Assembly (NCBI GenBank): GCA_900538355.1
Contig: UPXS01000006.1
Span: 1 to 64,000 of the forward strand
DNA length: 64,000 nucleotides
Origin: an uncultured Veillonella sp.
Lineage (GTDB): Bacteria > Bacillota > Negativicutes > Veillonellales > Veillonellaceae
Direction of reading: 5' to 3'
Shown: positions 18,074 through 27,992 of the stretch, piece after piece
Numbering within the stretch: the first letter of the stretch is position 1
Layout of the letters: each line of letters starts with the position of its first letter
Notes under the pieces: model-generated
Told to the model about the DNA's origin: nothing
The model's input: the letters and a program-made list of their open reading frames with translations, nothing else
Databases searched by the model: none
Translations under genes and position numbers: made by a program

Positions 18074-21000
18074 TTATTTAGTTGTTTTTACAGCTGCTTT
18101 TGGAGCTTGTTGTGGTTGTTGTGCAATCACTTTATCAAGAAGTTCACGAATTTCTTTGTTTTGTGCTTGCAAATCAGCCACTTGATCCTCAAGAACTTTT
18201 ACAGTTGCAGGGGATGCTTTAGGAGCTGTAGGAGCATTACCAATACCGATTGTTACACCAGCATTTGCCATTACGCTATGGTCACCACCATAAGCAGCAC
18301 CAGCATGGATTAATAAATCAGGATTTGCATAATGTGCTACACCCAATGCAGTAGATGTTTTACCTTTGTAAGTACCAACAGCCGCCATAATTTGAGCTTT
18401 TTGACCTTCATGGTATTCGATGGGTTTCAATGCTGCTAATGCTGCTGCATTAGCACCTACAACTTTAACATCACGTTCTACGCTGCTAATGCGGCGAGAG
18501 TTTTCTGCGATTTGTGCATCATGTTGAACAAGTGTTGCATGATCTTGTAATGCAATGTTGGAAGCTTTCAAGCTGTAATTAGCAGCTTCTGCTAATGTAC
18601 TGATATCTTGAGTATTTTTATTTACTTGCAAGCCCAATACATTAACTTTTTCATTGTTTTCTAATGCAATAGCACCAATGTTCTTAGTTAATGTAACATT
18701 TTCATCAACTTTAGTGTTTACATCAGCAATGTCTTGAGTATTTTTATTTACTTGTAAACCTAATACACTAACCTTTTCATGATTTTCTAATGCTAGAGTA
18801 CCAACAGCTTTAGTTAATTGTGCATTTTCATTAACTTGTTTAGCTACTTCAGTTACACGATTATCTACTTTAGTAATATTTGTAACATTAGTATCTACTT
18901 TAGCATTTAGGGTGTTGATGTTTGTAGTATTTGTATTAACTTGGTTAGTTACTTTGCTAATATTGCTTGTGTTTGTATTAACTTGGTTAGTTACATTTGT
19001 AATATTAGTTGTATTTTGGTTAACAACATTATTGATATTAGCAATATTAGTTGTATTAGTATTAACTTGTTTAGATACGTCGTTAATAACTTTGCTATGT
19101 TCATCAACTTTGTTGATTACTTTTTGTACAGTTACATTAGTATTTTGAATTGCTTCAGCATTTTGTTTGATCGCTGCTTTGTTAATATTGATGTTTTCAG
19201 TATTATGTTTGATTGCTTCAGTATTAACAGAAACTTGGCTTTGAACATTTTTAATGCGTTCTTCGTTAGCATTTGCTTTTTGAGTATTAGCATTAACTTG
19301 TTCTTTCACTTTGTTTACATCAGCACTTACATTTTGCAAGTTCTTAATTGCTTCAGTATTTTTGCCAACTTGATCTTTCAAGCCAGATACATCAGTTTTG
19401 ATATTGTTAATTACAGTATTTTGGTTATTAACTTTTACGTCAATATCATTTACCTTGCTATCAATATTAGTTACTCTGCTATCGATATTAGTTACTTTAT
19501 TGTTAATATTAGTAACTTTGTTATCAATGTTTGTAACTTTAGCATCAATATTCTTCACATCGTTTTTAACGTTAGTAATATTGTTGTTTACAATATTGAT
19601 TTTTTGATCAACTTTAGCATTGATGTTTGTGATATCAGCTTTTACTACTGTTACATCAGCTTTAATATTGTTTACATTCTTTTCAACGTTAACAACATTA
19701 GCTTTAATGTTATTAATATTGGAAGTATTATTTTGAATGTTTACAGTATTAGCTTGGATGTTGCTATTTTGAGCGTTAATGTTTTGAGTAATATTTTCTA
19801 CTTTTTGAGCTACATTAACGATTGTAGTATTGCCTTTACCAACTTGACCTTTCAAGGATTCGATAGCTTGAGAGTTAGCATCAACTTTACCAGTTAAGTT
19901 GTTAATAGCAGTTGTATTAGATTCAATACGACCAGTATTAGCATTTACTTTAGCAGTTACATCTGTAATGTTAGCTGTGTTACCAGCAACTTGTTTACTA
20001 ATGCTTGCAATAGCTGTAGCATTGTTAGCAATGTTAGTTGTATTATTTGCAACTTGTTTGCTTACATTTGTAATAGCTGCAGTATTATTAGCAATATTTG
20101 TAGTGTTAGATTCTACTTTATTGTTAATATTTGCTACATTTGCTTTGATGTCAGTAATAGACTTGCTATTATTAGCAATTGCATTTGCATTAGCTTCAAC
20201 TTTAACATTTACGTCATTAACTTTGCTGTTAATTGTGTTATTAATTACTGTATTGTTTTCAGCAATCTTAGCATCAATATTTTGATCTACTTTGTTAATG
20301 ATTGTTTTGTTATTTTCGTTGATTGCAGTTGCAATGTTTTTATTAATAACAGTGTTGTTATTAGTAATGGCAGTGTTGATATCGTTTCTAATTACTGTGT
20401 TGTTTGCTTCAATCTTAGCATTGATTGTATTTTCAACATTAGTAACAGTTGTACCAACTTGGCCTTTTAATGCTTTGATAGCATCTTCATTAGCACTAAT
20501 ACGTGTAGAGTTATCTACAATGTTGCCTTGTAAGTAATCTAAACGTTGATCATGACGATCTACACGTGCAGTAAGACCAGCTACATCACCTTTAACGCCA
20601 TCAATCTTAACATTTACATCACCAATCTTAGTATTGATTGTGTTGTTGATTTGCTTATTGTTTTCATTGATTTTCACATCAATGTTTTTATCAACTTTGT
20701 TAATGATTGTTGTGTTATTTTCATTGATTGCATTAGCAATGTTTTGGTTAATTACAGTGTTATTAGCAGTAATCTTAGCATCAATATTTTGATCTACTTT
20801 ATTAAGGATTGTAGTGTTGTTAGCTTCAATCTTGTTATTAATAGTAGATTCGATGTTAGTAATAGTAGTGCCAACTTTACCGTTCAATGCTTCGATTGCT
20901 TTTGTATTTTTGTCGATAGCAGCTTTGTTATTGCCAATTAATGTACGGTTTTCGATAGCAATTGTACCAGCTACATTGATATCTTTTTCGTTTTGATCTA

Positions 21001-24000
21001 CACGTTTAGTAAGACCATCCAAGTCACCTTTAAGGCCATCAACTTTTACATTTACATTGTTGATTGCTGTTGTATTGTTCGCAATATTTGTAGTGTTTAC
21101 TTTAACACTATCTTCTACTGCAGTAATACGAGTAGAGTTATCTACAATGTTATCTTGTAAGTAGTCTAAACGTTGATCATGACGATCTACGCGACCTTTC
21201 AAGCCATCAATATCACCTTTAATACCGTCAACTTTAACATTTACATTGTTAATTGTATTGTTAATTTCCTTGTTGTTTTCAGTAATTGCATTTGTGATGT
21301 TTTGGTTAATTACAGTATTGTTAGCTTCAATCTTAGCATCGATATTTTTATTAATAACTACATTGTTTTCAGTGATTTTGTTATTAATAGTAGTTTCGAT
21401 ATTCTTAACTGTATTACCAACTTGACCTTTTAATTCATCGATAGCTTTTTTGTTATTAGCAATATTAGTAGTATTTACTTTAACACTATCTTCTACTGCT
21501 GTAATACGTGTAGAGTTATCTACAATGTTGCCTTGTAAGTAGTCTAAACGTTGGTCATGACGATCTACGCGACCTTTAAGACCATCCAAATCACCTTTAA
21601 CACCATCAACTTTAACATTTACGTTGTTGATTGCAGTTGTATTGTTAGCAATGTTAGTAGTGTTAGCATCTACTTTCACATTAGTTGCATCAATACGTTT
21701 GCTATTATCTACGATAGCCTTTGCATTAGCATCAACTTTAACGTTTACGTTGTTAATTGCTGTTGTATTTTTAGCAATATTAGTTGTGTTATTAGCAATA
21801 TTTGTAGTGTTATTTTCTACTTTACCATTGATATTAGTAATTTGTTTCTTAATATCGTTGATAACTGTAGAGGATTGACCTACTTGACCTTTTAACTCAT
21901 CAATAGCTTTAGCATTGATGTTGATATTTTTAGTGTTGTTTGCAATAGCAACTTTATTATCGCCAATGAATTGACGGTTTTCCATTGCAATGGTACCAAC
22001 TACATTAATATCTTTTGCATTAGCTTTCACACCATCTTCAACTACAGAGATACGTGTGGAGTTATCAGCAATATTATCTTGTAAGTAGTCTAAACGTTGA
22101 TCATGACGATCTACACGACCTTTAAGGCCATCCAAATCACCTTTAAGACCATTTAAGTCACCTTTAACGCCATCAATCTTAACATTTACATCACCAATCT
22201 TGTTATTGATTGTATTGTTGATTAATGTATTATTTTCATTGATTTTTACATCGATGTTTTTATCAACTTTGTTAAGAATAGTAGTGTTATTTGCATTGAT
22301 TTTAGCATCAATGTTTTGGTCTACTTTATTGATGATTGTTGTATTATTGCTGTTGATTTTATTATCAATATTTTGGTTGATAACAATATTGTTAGCTTCA
22401 ATCTTAGTATCGATATTTTTATTAATAGTTACATTGTTTTCTGTAATCTTGTTATTAATTGTAGTTTCGATATTTTTAATTGTTGTGCCAACTTTGCCTT
22501 TTAAATCATCAATAGCTTTTGCATTTTTATCAATTGCAGCTTTGTTATTACCAATTAACTGACGGTTTTCCATAGCAATAGTGCCAACTACATTGATATC
22601 TTTAGCATTAGCTTTAACGCCATCTTCTACAACAGTAATACGTGTAGAGTTATCTACAATATTACCTTGTAAGTAGTCTAAACGTTGGTCATGACGATCT
22701 ACACGTTTAGTAAGGCCATCCAAATCACCTTTAACGCCATCAATCTTAACATTTACATCACCAACTTTTTTGTTGATTGTATTGTTAATTTGAGTGTTAT
22801 TTTCGTTGATTTTCACATCAATGTTTTTATCAACTTTGTTAATGATTGTTGTGTTATTAGCATTGATTTTAGCATCAATATTTTGATCTACTTTATTGAT
22901 AATAGTAGTGTTGTTAGCTTCAATCTTATTATCGATAGTTTTATTAATTACTGTATTGTTTTCGTTGATTTTATTAGTAATTGTATTTTCGATATTTGTG
23001 ATTTGATTGCCAACATGACCTTTTAACTCATCAATAGCTTTTTTGTTAGCACCGATAAGTGTACGGTTTTCAATAGCAATTGTGCCAGCTACATTGATGT
23101 CTTTTTCGTTTTGAGCAACGCGTTTAGTAAGACCATCTAAATCGCCTTTAACACCATCAATTTTTTGATCAACTTTAATGTTGTTAGCATTAATCTTAAC
23201 ATCGATGTTATTGTCTACTTTATTAAGAATTGTAGTGTTATTAGCTTCAATCTTATTATCGATAGTTTTATTAATTACTGTGTTGTTTTCATTGATCTTA
23301 TTAGTAATTGTATTTTCGATGTTAGTGATTTGTGTACCAACATGGCCTTTCAACTCGTTAATTGCTTTTTCATTATTGGAAATACGAGCAGAATTAGCAT
23401 CGATACGTTTACTATTATCTGCAATCGCTTTAGCATTAACTTCAGTCTTAGCATTTACATTATTAATGTTATTGTTAATAACTGTGTTATTTTTTTCAAT
23501 CTTAGCATCAATATTACCATCTACTTTGTTAATGATTGTAGTATTATTAGCTTCAATCTTCTTATTGATTGTAGTTTCAATATTGGTAATTTGTGTGCCA
23601 ACATGACCTTTTAACTCATCGATAGCTTTTTGGTTTGCACCGATAAGTGTGCGGTTTTCCATTGCAATTGTGCCAACTACATTAATATCTTTTGTATTAG
23701 CTTTTACACCATCTTCAACAATAGAGATTCGTGTAGAGTTATCTGCAATATTGTCTTGTAAGTAGTCCAAACGTTGGTCATGGCGATCTACACGGTCTTT
23801 AAGGCCATTTAAATCGCCTTTAACACCATCAACTTTTACATCAACTTTGTTAATAGCTACTGTATTAGCTTCAACTTTATTATTGATATTAGCGATATTG
23901 TTTTTAATGTCTTTAATATCTACTTGAACATTACCAATATTTTGACCAACTTTACCTTTCAAATCAGCAATATCTTTAGTGTTGATATTAATTTGATTTT

Positions 24001-25759
24001 GAGTGTTAGCTACATCAGTTTTAATAGTTTTATTGTCTTGTTCAAGCGCCTGGATGCGACCTTCATGATCAACTAAAACTTTACCTTGTTTATCAACTTT
24101 AGTGTTTAATTCAGTAATTGCAGTTGCATTTTTATTGATATTTGTAGTGTTGTTGGTGATGTTTGTTTTATTAGCATCTACTTTAGCACTTAAATCTGTA
24201 ACAGAATTATTAATCTTAGTAATATCAGCTTTAACAGCATTAATTTTATTATCAACGTTAGTATTTACTTGATTAATAATAGTTGTGTTGTTAGCTTCAA
24301 TTGAAGAATTAATGGTTTTGTTAACTTCACTAATAATGTTAGTTTTGCTATCGTTGATTTTAACATCTACATTATGATTAACTTCGTTGATAATCTTAGT
24401 ATTATTTTCATTAATCTTATTATCAATTGTAGTGTTAATATTATTGATTGTTGTGCCAACTTTACCTTTCAATTCATCGATGGCTTTTTTGTTATCGTTG
24501 ATAGCTTTTTTGTTATCACCGATAAATTTACGGTTTTCCATGATGAAAGTATTATTAGCATCAATATTTTGTGTGTTAGTTTCAACTTTAGCAGTTAAAT
24601 CAGCAATAGATTTACTATTATTGTTAACATTAACAGTTAGATTATCAATTGCTTTTTTATTGTTGTTAACTTTAATATCAACATTGTTGATATTTGTTTT
24701 AATATCATTAATCTTAACATCTACATCCTTATTAACATTATTAATAATAGTAGTGTTGTTATTTTCAATCTTCTCATCAACTTTGTTCAAAATTGTAGTG
24801 TTATTATTTTGAACTGCAGTATTAATATTTTGATTTACTTGATTAATAATATTAGTATTATTAGCTTCAATATGTTTTTTTACACTAGCATCAATGTTAG
24901 TATTTACATTATTAACAACATTATTTGTGATATTAGTAATTTTATTATCGATTCTTGTATCGATGTTGTTATTAATTTCAGTAAATTTAGCATCAATATT
25001 ATTGTTAATATTTGTGATGTCTTGTTGAATGTTAGTGATTTGAGTGCCGACTTTACCTTTTAATCCTTCAATATCTTTGCTATTTTTATCAACTTTAGCA
25101 TTGATATTTGTAATATTAGCATTGATTTTATTAATGTCAGTTTTTACACTCTCAACCTTATTATTAACAGTATTAATATTAGTAGTATTGATATCTACCT
25201 TTTTATTTACAACGTTAATGTTATGTGTATTTTTCTTAACATTTTCAACATCAGTAGTTACAACAGTATAGTAGTTATTAATTACGGTATTACCAGTGGA
25301 ACCGCCTTTTTTAGGGATTTGTTGTTGCTGCTGTTGTTGTGGCACTTGTTGTTGCCATTGTTGTTGTTGTTGCTGTTGTTGTTGCTGTTGTTGTGGCACT
25401 TGAGGACGTTGACGTCGTTGTTGCTGTTGTTGCTGTTGCTGCTGTGGCTCTTGTTGTTGCCATTGTTGCTGCTGTTGTTGTTGCTGTTGGTCTAATTGTT
25501 GTGGATCAACTTGATGTTGATCTTGCATATGACCCCAAGCATTTTGATCAGGTGTTAACCATCTTTGGCTACCAATAAGATCAGCTCTAGCCCAATCCTC
25601 AGGGCTGGATGCATTAGCAACACCTCCAGAAAAGCTAGCCGCCAAAATAACTGCAGCTACAATTGTAGTTGCAGATTTTTGATGTGACTTAGCCAACTCA
25701 GACGTTACGACATAAGCGTGCTTAGTTGCACTCCAAACAACTTTGAATACCTTATTCAT
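18074..25759 (-). CDS. Giant trimeric autotransporter adhesin (YadA-type)
   Basis: A type Vc surface adhesin of 2561 residues. MNKVFKVVWSATKHAYVV is an extended signal peptide region, followed by a hydrophobic signal core ending ANA (about 50). Residues 87-147 are almost pure Gln with Trp, Pro and Arg interruptions. From about 155 to 2440 runs an Asn/Thr/Ile/Val/Lys-rich coiled-coil stalk with repeated modules, including six copies of VDRHDQRLDYLQ and several GTIAxENR units. I see no SVAIG-type head repeats. The anchor (about 2443-2507) contains AAVGTYKGKTSTALGVAHY, then a 54-residue tail with a coiled coil. GGGAGGG before the ATG at 25759 and the ESPR decide the start. It is monocistronic. 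It is probably related to Veillonella Hag adhesins used in coaggregation; that link is inference. Confidence 0.93.
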   Translation of the reverse strand: MNKVFKVVWSATKHAYVVTSELAKSHQKSATTIVAAVILAASFSGGVANASSPEDWARADLIGSQRWLTPDQNAWGHMQDQHQVDPQQLDQQQQQQQQQWQQQEPQQQQQQQQQRRQRPQVPQQQQQQQQQQQQWQQQVPQQQQQQQIPKKGGSTGNTVINNYYTVVTTDVENVKKNTHNINVVNKKVDINTTNINTVNNKVESVKTDINKINANITNINAKVDKNSKDIEGLKGKVGTQITNIQQDITNINNNIDAKFTEINNNIDTRIDNKITNITNNVVNNVNTNIDASVKKHIEANNTNIINQVNQNINTAVQNNNTTILNKVDEKIENNNTTIINNVNKDVDVKINDIKTNINNVDIKVNNNKKAIDNLTVNVNNNSKSIADLTAKVETNTQNIDANNTFIMENRKFIGDNKKAINDNKKAIDELKGKVGTTINNINTTIDNKINENNTKIINEVNHNVDVKINDSKTNIISEVNKTINSSIEANNTTIINQVNTNVDNKINAVKADITKINNSVTDLSAKVDANKTNITNNTTNINKNATAITELNTKVDKQGKVLVDHEGRIQALEQDNKTIKTDVANTQNQININTKDIADLKGKVGQNIGNVQVDIKDIKNNIANINNKVEANTVAINKVDVKVDGVKGDLNGLKDRVDRHDQRLDYLQDNIADNSTRISIVEDGVKANTKDINVVGTIAMENRTLIGANQKAIDELKGHVGTQITNIETTINKKIEANNTTIINKVDGNIDAKIEKNNTVINNNINNVNAKTEVNAKAIADNSKRIDANSARISNNEKAINELKGHVGTQITNIENTITNKINENNTVINKTIDNKIEANNTTILNKVDNNIDVKINANNIKVDQKIDGVKGDLDGLTKRVAQNEKDINVAGTIAIENRTLIGANKKAIDELKGHVGNQITNIENTITNKINENNTVINKTIDNKIEANNTTIINKVDQNIDAKINANNTTIINKVDKNIDVKINENNTQINNTINKKVGDVNVKIDGVKGDLDGLTKRVDRHDQRLDYLQGNIVDNSTRITVVEDGVKANAKDINVVGTIAMENRQLIGNNKAAIDKNAKAIDDLKGKVGTTIKNIETTINNKITENNVTINKNIDTKIEANNIVINQNIDNKINSNNTTIINKVDQNIDAKINANNTTILNKVDKNIDVKINENNTLINNTINNKIGDVNVKIDGVKGDLNGLKGDLDGLKGRVDRHDQRLDYLQDNIADNSTRISVVEDGVKANAKDINVVGTIAMENRQFIGDNKVAIANNTKNININAKAIDELKGQVGQSSTVINDIKKQITNINGKVENNTTNIANNTTNIAKNTTAINNVNVKVDANAKAIVDNSKRIDATNVKVDANTTNIANNTTAINNVNVKVDGVKGDLDGLKGRVDRHDQRLDYLQGNIVDNSTRITAVEDSVKVNTTNIANNKKAIDELKGQVGNTVKNIETTINNKITENNVVINKNIDAKIEANNTVINQNITNAITENNKEINNTINNVNVKVDGIKGDIDGLKGRVDRHDQRLDYLQDNIVDNSTRITAVEDSVKVNTTNIANNTTAINNVNVKVDGLKGDLDGLTKRVDQNEKDINVAGTIAIENRTLIGNNKAAIDKNTKAIEALNGKVGTTITNIESTINNKIEANNTTILNKVDQNIDAKITANNTVINQNIANAINENNTTIINKVDKNIDVKINENNKQINNTINTKIGDVNVKIDGVKGDVAGLTARVDRHDQRLDYLQGNIVDNSTRISANEDAIKALKGQVGTTVTNVENTINAKIEANNTVIRNDINTAITNNNTVINKNIATAINENNKTIINKVDQNIDAKIAENNTVINNTINSKVNDVNVKVEANANAIANNSKSITDIKANVANINNKVESNTTNIANNTAAITNVSKQVANNTTNIANNATAIASISKQVAGNTANITDVTAKVNANTGRIESNTTAINNLTGKVDANSQAIESLKGQVGKGNTTIVNVAQKVENITQNINAQNSNIQANTVNIQNNTSNINNIKANVVNVEKNVNNIKADVTVVKADITNINAKVDQKINIVNNNITNVKNDVKNIDAKVTNIDNKVTNINNKVTNIDSRVTNIDSKVNDIDVKVNNQNTVINNIKTDVSGLKDQVGKNTEAIKNLQNVSADVNKVKEQVNANTQKANANEERIKNVQSQVSVNTEAIKHNTENININKAAIKQNAEAIQNTNVTVQKVINKVDEHSKVINDVSKQVNTNTTNIANINNVVNQNTTNITNVTNQVNTNTSNISKVTNQVNTNTTNINTLNAKVDTNVTNITKVDNRVTEVAKQVNENAQLTKAVGTLALENHEKVSVLGLQVNKNTQDIADVNTKVDENVTLTKNIGAIALENNEKVNVLGLQVNKNTQDISTLAEAANYSLKASNIALQDHATLVQHDAQIAENSRRISSVERDVKVVGANAAALAALKPIEYHEGQKAQIMAAVGTYKGKTSTALGVAHYANPDLLIHAGAAYGGDHSVMANAGVTIGIGNAPTAPKASPATVKVLEDQVADLQAQNKEIRELLDKVIAQQPQQAPKAAVKTTK
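20521..23790 (-). repeat. Repeated stalk modules in the adhesin gene
   Basis: Near-identical DNA encoding VDRHDQRLDYLQ-x-NI occurs six times, near 20527, 21147, 21533, 22076, 22666 and 23753. Each copy is flanked by related units encoding GTIAxENRxxIG, AIDELKGxVG and NNTTIxNKVDxNID. Unit spacing varies (about 390 to 1090 bases), so modules were duplicated in different combinations. Confidence 0.85.
25319..25501 (-). repeat. Poly-glutamine CAA/CAG tract in the adhesin
   Basis: This 183-base stretch codes for residues 87-147 of the adhesin. It is nearly all CAA and CAG codons interrupted by Trp, Pro and an RRQRPQ patch. It is a trinucleotide repeat, so slippage would change length in frame rather than switch the gene off. 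Confidence 0.85.
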
Positions 25760-25780
25760 ATTAAGTTCCCTCCCAACATT

Positions 25781-25798
25781 TGTGGCTCTCACCCCACA
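25781..25798 (-). other. Leader hairpin ahead of the adhesin start
   Basis: On the minus strand the arms TGTGG and CCACA enclose eight bases just upstream of the GGGAGGG ribosome binding site. It may affect translation of the adhesin, but the stem is only five base pairs. Confidence 0.3.
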
Positions 25799-26061
25799 AT
25801 GAAGAAATAAATTAAATATTGCACTCTTTTTCACTAAATATTCACAATATTTAACATAATACTACCATATATTATTTTAAACTTCCATAAAAAAATTAAT
25901 AAGTTAAACTTATGTTTCATTTTCTACTCATCCAAAAATATCTCTCAACCCGCTTAAATACTGAGTTATTAATAATATTGAATTATGTAAAACAAAATTT
26001 TATATTTTAAATTAATTTTATATTTATACGATACTTTTTATTTGCTTCTATAGAAAATATG
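25799..26061. other. AT-rich intergenic region upstream of the adhesin
   Basis: No gene is supported. The sequence is very AT-rich and must hold the adhesin promoter, but I could not choose between several weak -10 candidates. It ends at the shared terminator near 26062. Confidence 0.4.
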
Positions 26062-26108
26062 AAAAAAACCTCATCAATGTATTCAACATACATTGATGAG
26101 GTCTTTTT
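26062..26108. terminator. Bidirectional terminator beyond trxA
   Basis: The 14-bp stem 26068-26081 / 26089-26102 has A/T runs on both sides, so it can act on either strand. In context it ends the trxA transcript on the minus strand, 31 bases after the stop. Confidence 0.9.
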
Positions 26109-26138
26109 TACTCTATCTATATAGATTTATTCCGATTA

Positions 26139-26459
26139 TTAGAATTTAGATTCAATAGCACCTTGAAGATCGCCTTTTGGCAAGAAGCCAATTTTACGGT
26201 CTACTACTTCGCCATCTTTTAGGATAACAAATGTAGGCAATACTTCAACTTGTAAATTACGAGCTAATTCTGGTTCTTCGTCAGCATTTACTTTTACAAA
26301 GTTAGCTTTACCTTCAAGCTCACCTGCAATTTCTTCGATGATTGGCATCATACGTACGCAATAACCGCACCATGGAGCCCAGAAATCAATAACAGTAACG
26401 CCACCTTGATTTACTAAATCTTGATATTCAGCAGTTTTTAATTCTTTTAATTCGCTCAT
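26139..26459 (-). CDS. trxA: Thioredoxin
   Basis: A cytoplasmic thiol-disulfide reductant of 106 residues, normal for thioredoxin. The active site reads WCGYC (Cys31, Cys34) rather than the usual WCGPC, and the cis-proline loop is EVLPTFVILKDGE. The Pro to Tyr change in the CxxC usually shifts redox potential in this fold. It is nine bases downstream of the CoA-binding protein gene, so the two form an operon closed by the terminator at 26062-26108. The assignment is firm; whether it is the main cellular thioredoxin is not known. Confidence 0.92.
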   Translation of the reverse strand: MSELKELKTAEYQDLVNQGGVTVIDFWAPWCGYCVRMMPIIEEIAGELEGKANFVKVNADEEPELARNLQVEVLPTFVILKDGEVVDRKIGFLPKGDLQGAIESKF

Positions 26460-26468
26460 TATACCCTC

Positions 26469-26843
26469 CTACGGTAATTGAACTAATACACAATCTTGAA
26501 TGACATGCAAGTTTAAAGCATGTGCTTTTTCAACAACAGATGGTTTATCCGCTCCTGGTTGTAACCACACAGTTGGAATGCCAAGTTCTTTGCATTCATC
26601 AAGTGCAGCTAAACCCGCTGATTCTGGTACAACAAAATCCACAACAGCTGGTACAACAGGAAGTGCAGAAAGACTAGAGTAACATTTATCTCCATCTATC
26701 TCTGCAACATTAGGATTAACTGGATATACTTCATATCCATGATCTTTAAGACATTTATAAATCTTATAGCCGAACTTTTCGGTTTTATGAGTGGCTCCAA
26801 TAACGGCCCACACCTTTTGATCTAAAGCTTGTTGAATTGTCAT
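26469..26843 (-). CDS. CoA-binding domain protein (YccU-like)
   Basis: This 124-residue protein is a stand-alone Rossmann CoA-binding domain. It has VWAVIGATHKTEKFGYKIYKCLKDHGYEVYPVNP at the N-terminus (in short, GATxxxxKFGY), a central VDFVVP and the C-terminal WLQPGA. Family members bind CoA but have no agreed reaction. An in-frame GTG nine bases upstream is possible, but AGAGGTGG is spaced for the ATG at 26843. It is probably the first gene of a two-gene operon with trxA. Confidence 0.85.
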   Translation of the reverse strand: MTIQQALDQKVWAVIGATHKTEKFGYKIYKCLKDHGYEVYPVNPNVAEIDGDKCYSSLSALPVVPAVVDFVVPESAGLAALDECKELGIPTVWLQPGADKPSVVEKAHALNLHVIQDCVLVQLP

Positions 26844-26971
26844 TTCAACCACCTCTTACATACTATTATAAATAAATATCGAATTTTGTCAATGTAATGT
26901 ATCGAATTTTATAGTTAAAGAATTATACGCTTTTAGCAAACATTTTAGAACTAAAATCAATGTATCTATTA

Positions 26972-27937
26972 TCATTCAATGACAATTGTTTTTTGACTCA
27001 AACTAGGAGCCGATAGATCTAAATGAATTAAATCAGAAAGGCTTATTTGTGGATGACTATACTTAGCACCATCTATAAGCCCCCCTGCAACAGCTAACTC
27101 TCCTAAAATTCTAGATGCTGACCATTGCTGTTCTCTTAATTCGCGGATTGTAATACTCTTTTGGCGTTTAGAAAGTCTATGGCCATCTGTATCTACCAAA
27201 AGTGGAGCATGACCATACTTAGGAACCACTATATTCTTATGGGGATAGCATTGTTGTAATGTGTTATACAAATATAATTGCTTCCCCGTTGTATCGAGTA
27301 AATCATCGCCTCGAATCACTTCAGTGATTCCCATAGCTATATCATCTAATACAACTGCCAAATTATATGCGTACATACCATCACCACGACGTAATACATA
27401 ATCATCTAGTTCACCTTCCAAATGAATATGCTGCTTACCTTGCCATCGATCATCAAACTCAAGATCACAAGAATCTATAGCAAGGCGCAAGGATGGTTCT
27501 TTACTATTACATAACTCTTGTATTTCAAAATCACGTAAATGTCGACATTTTCCATCATAACGATGCACCACTTCTCCTACATGAGGTGCAGAGGCTATAG
27601 ATTGTAGTCTCGCTCTATTACAAAAGCAAGGGTAAATTAGTTTTTCTAATGCAAGATGTTCTAAAATGTCCGCATAGTATATTTGTCTTTCACTTTGCCA
27701 ATATGATTGTTCAGGGCCCCCTACACGTGGACCTTCATCCCATTCAAAGCCAAGCCATTCTAAATCATCTAGTAAAGCTTCCCCTAGCTCTCGTTTTGAC
27801 CGTTGTAGGTCTATATCCTCCATACGTACAACATACGTTCCTTTTTGTTGGCGTGTGGAGATATATGATAAAAGTGCTATCCACACGTTACCAAGATGAA
27901 TATATCCTGTTGGACTAGGCGCAAATCTACCTTTCAT
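26972..27937 (-). CDS. gluQ: Glutamyl-queuosine tRNA(Asp) synthetase
   Basis: GluQRS is a truncated glutamyl-tRNA synthetase that attaches glutamate to queuosine in tRNA(Asp). The 321 residues carry the catalytic core only: FAPSPTGYIHLGN (HIGH-type motif), RMEDID, a zinc knuckle of the pattern CFC...Y-x3-C, and HRLSKRQKS (KMSKS-type motif). There is no anticodon-binding domain. The ATG at 27937 follows TAGGAGAG and begins at the family start; a longer upstream frame is not needed. It lies behind the M16 protease, separated by a terminator. Confidence 0.88.
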   Translation of the reverse strand: MKGRFAPSPTGYIHLGNVWIALLSYISTRQQKGTYVVRMEDIDLQRSKRELGEALLDDLEWLGFEWDEGPRVGGPEQSYWQSERQIYYADILEHLALEKLIYPCFCNRARLQSIASAPHVGEVVHRYDGKCRHLRDFEIQELCNSKEPSLRLAIDSCDLEFDDRWQGKQHIHLEGELDDYVLRRGDGMYAYNLAVVLDDIAMGITEVIRGDDLLDTTGKQLYLYNTLQQCYPHKNIVVPKYGHAPLLVDTDGHRLSKRQKSITIRELREQQWSASRILGELAVAGGLIDGAKYSHPQISLSDLIHLDLSAPSLSQKTIVIE

Positions 27938-27961
27938 TAGAACTCTCCTATAGTAGAAAAC

Positions 27962-27992
27962 AAGTGGCATATCCATTATGAATATGCCACTT
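27962..27992 (-). terminator. Terminator of the M16 protease gene
   Basis: A perfect 11-bp stem (27962-27972 / 27982-27992) is followed on the minus strand by TTGTTTTC. It lies between the protease stop (28063) and the gluQ start (27937). Confidence 0.75.

Noticed and set aside
25319..25501. Phase variation by slippage in the poly-Gln tract
   Set aside because: The repeat unit is three bases, so gain or loss stays in frame; only length variation is expected.
18912..25578. Many long open frames on the plus strand opposite the adhesin gene, including one of 318 residues at 18941-19897 and Leu/Val-rich frames near 25223-25578
   Set aside because: They are complements of the Asn/Thr/Ile and Gln repeats, have low-complexity hydrophobic translations, and lack ribosome sites and family motifs.
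25760..25834. Adhesin start at 25834
   Set aside because: The extra residues precede the conserved extended signal peptide region, and GGGAGGG is placed for the ATG at 25759.
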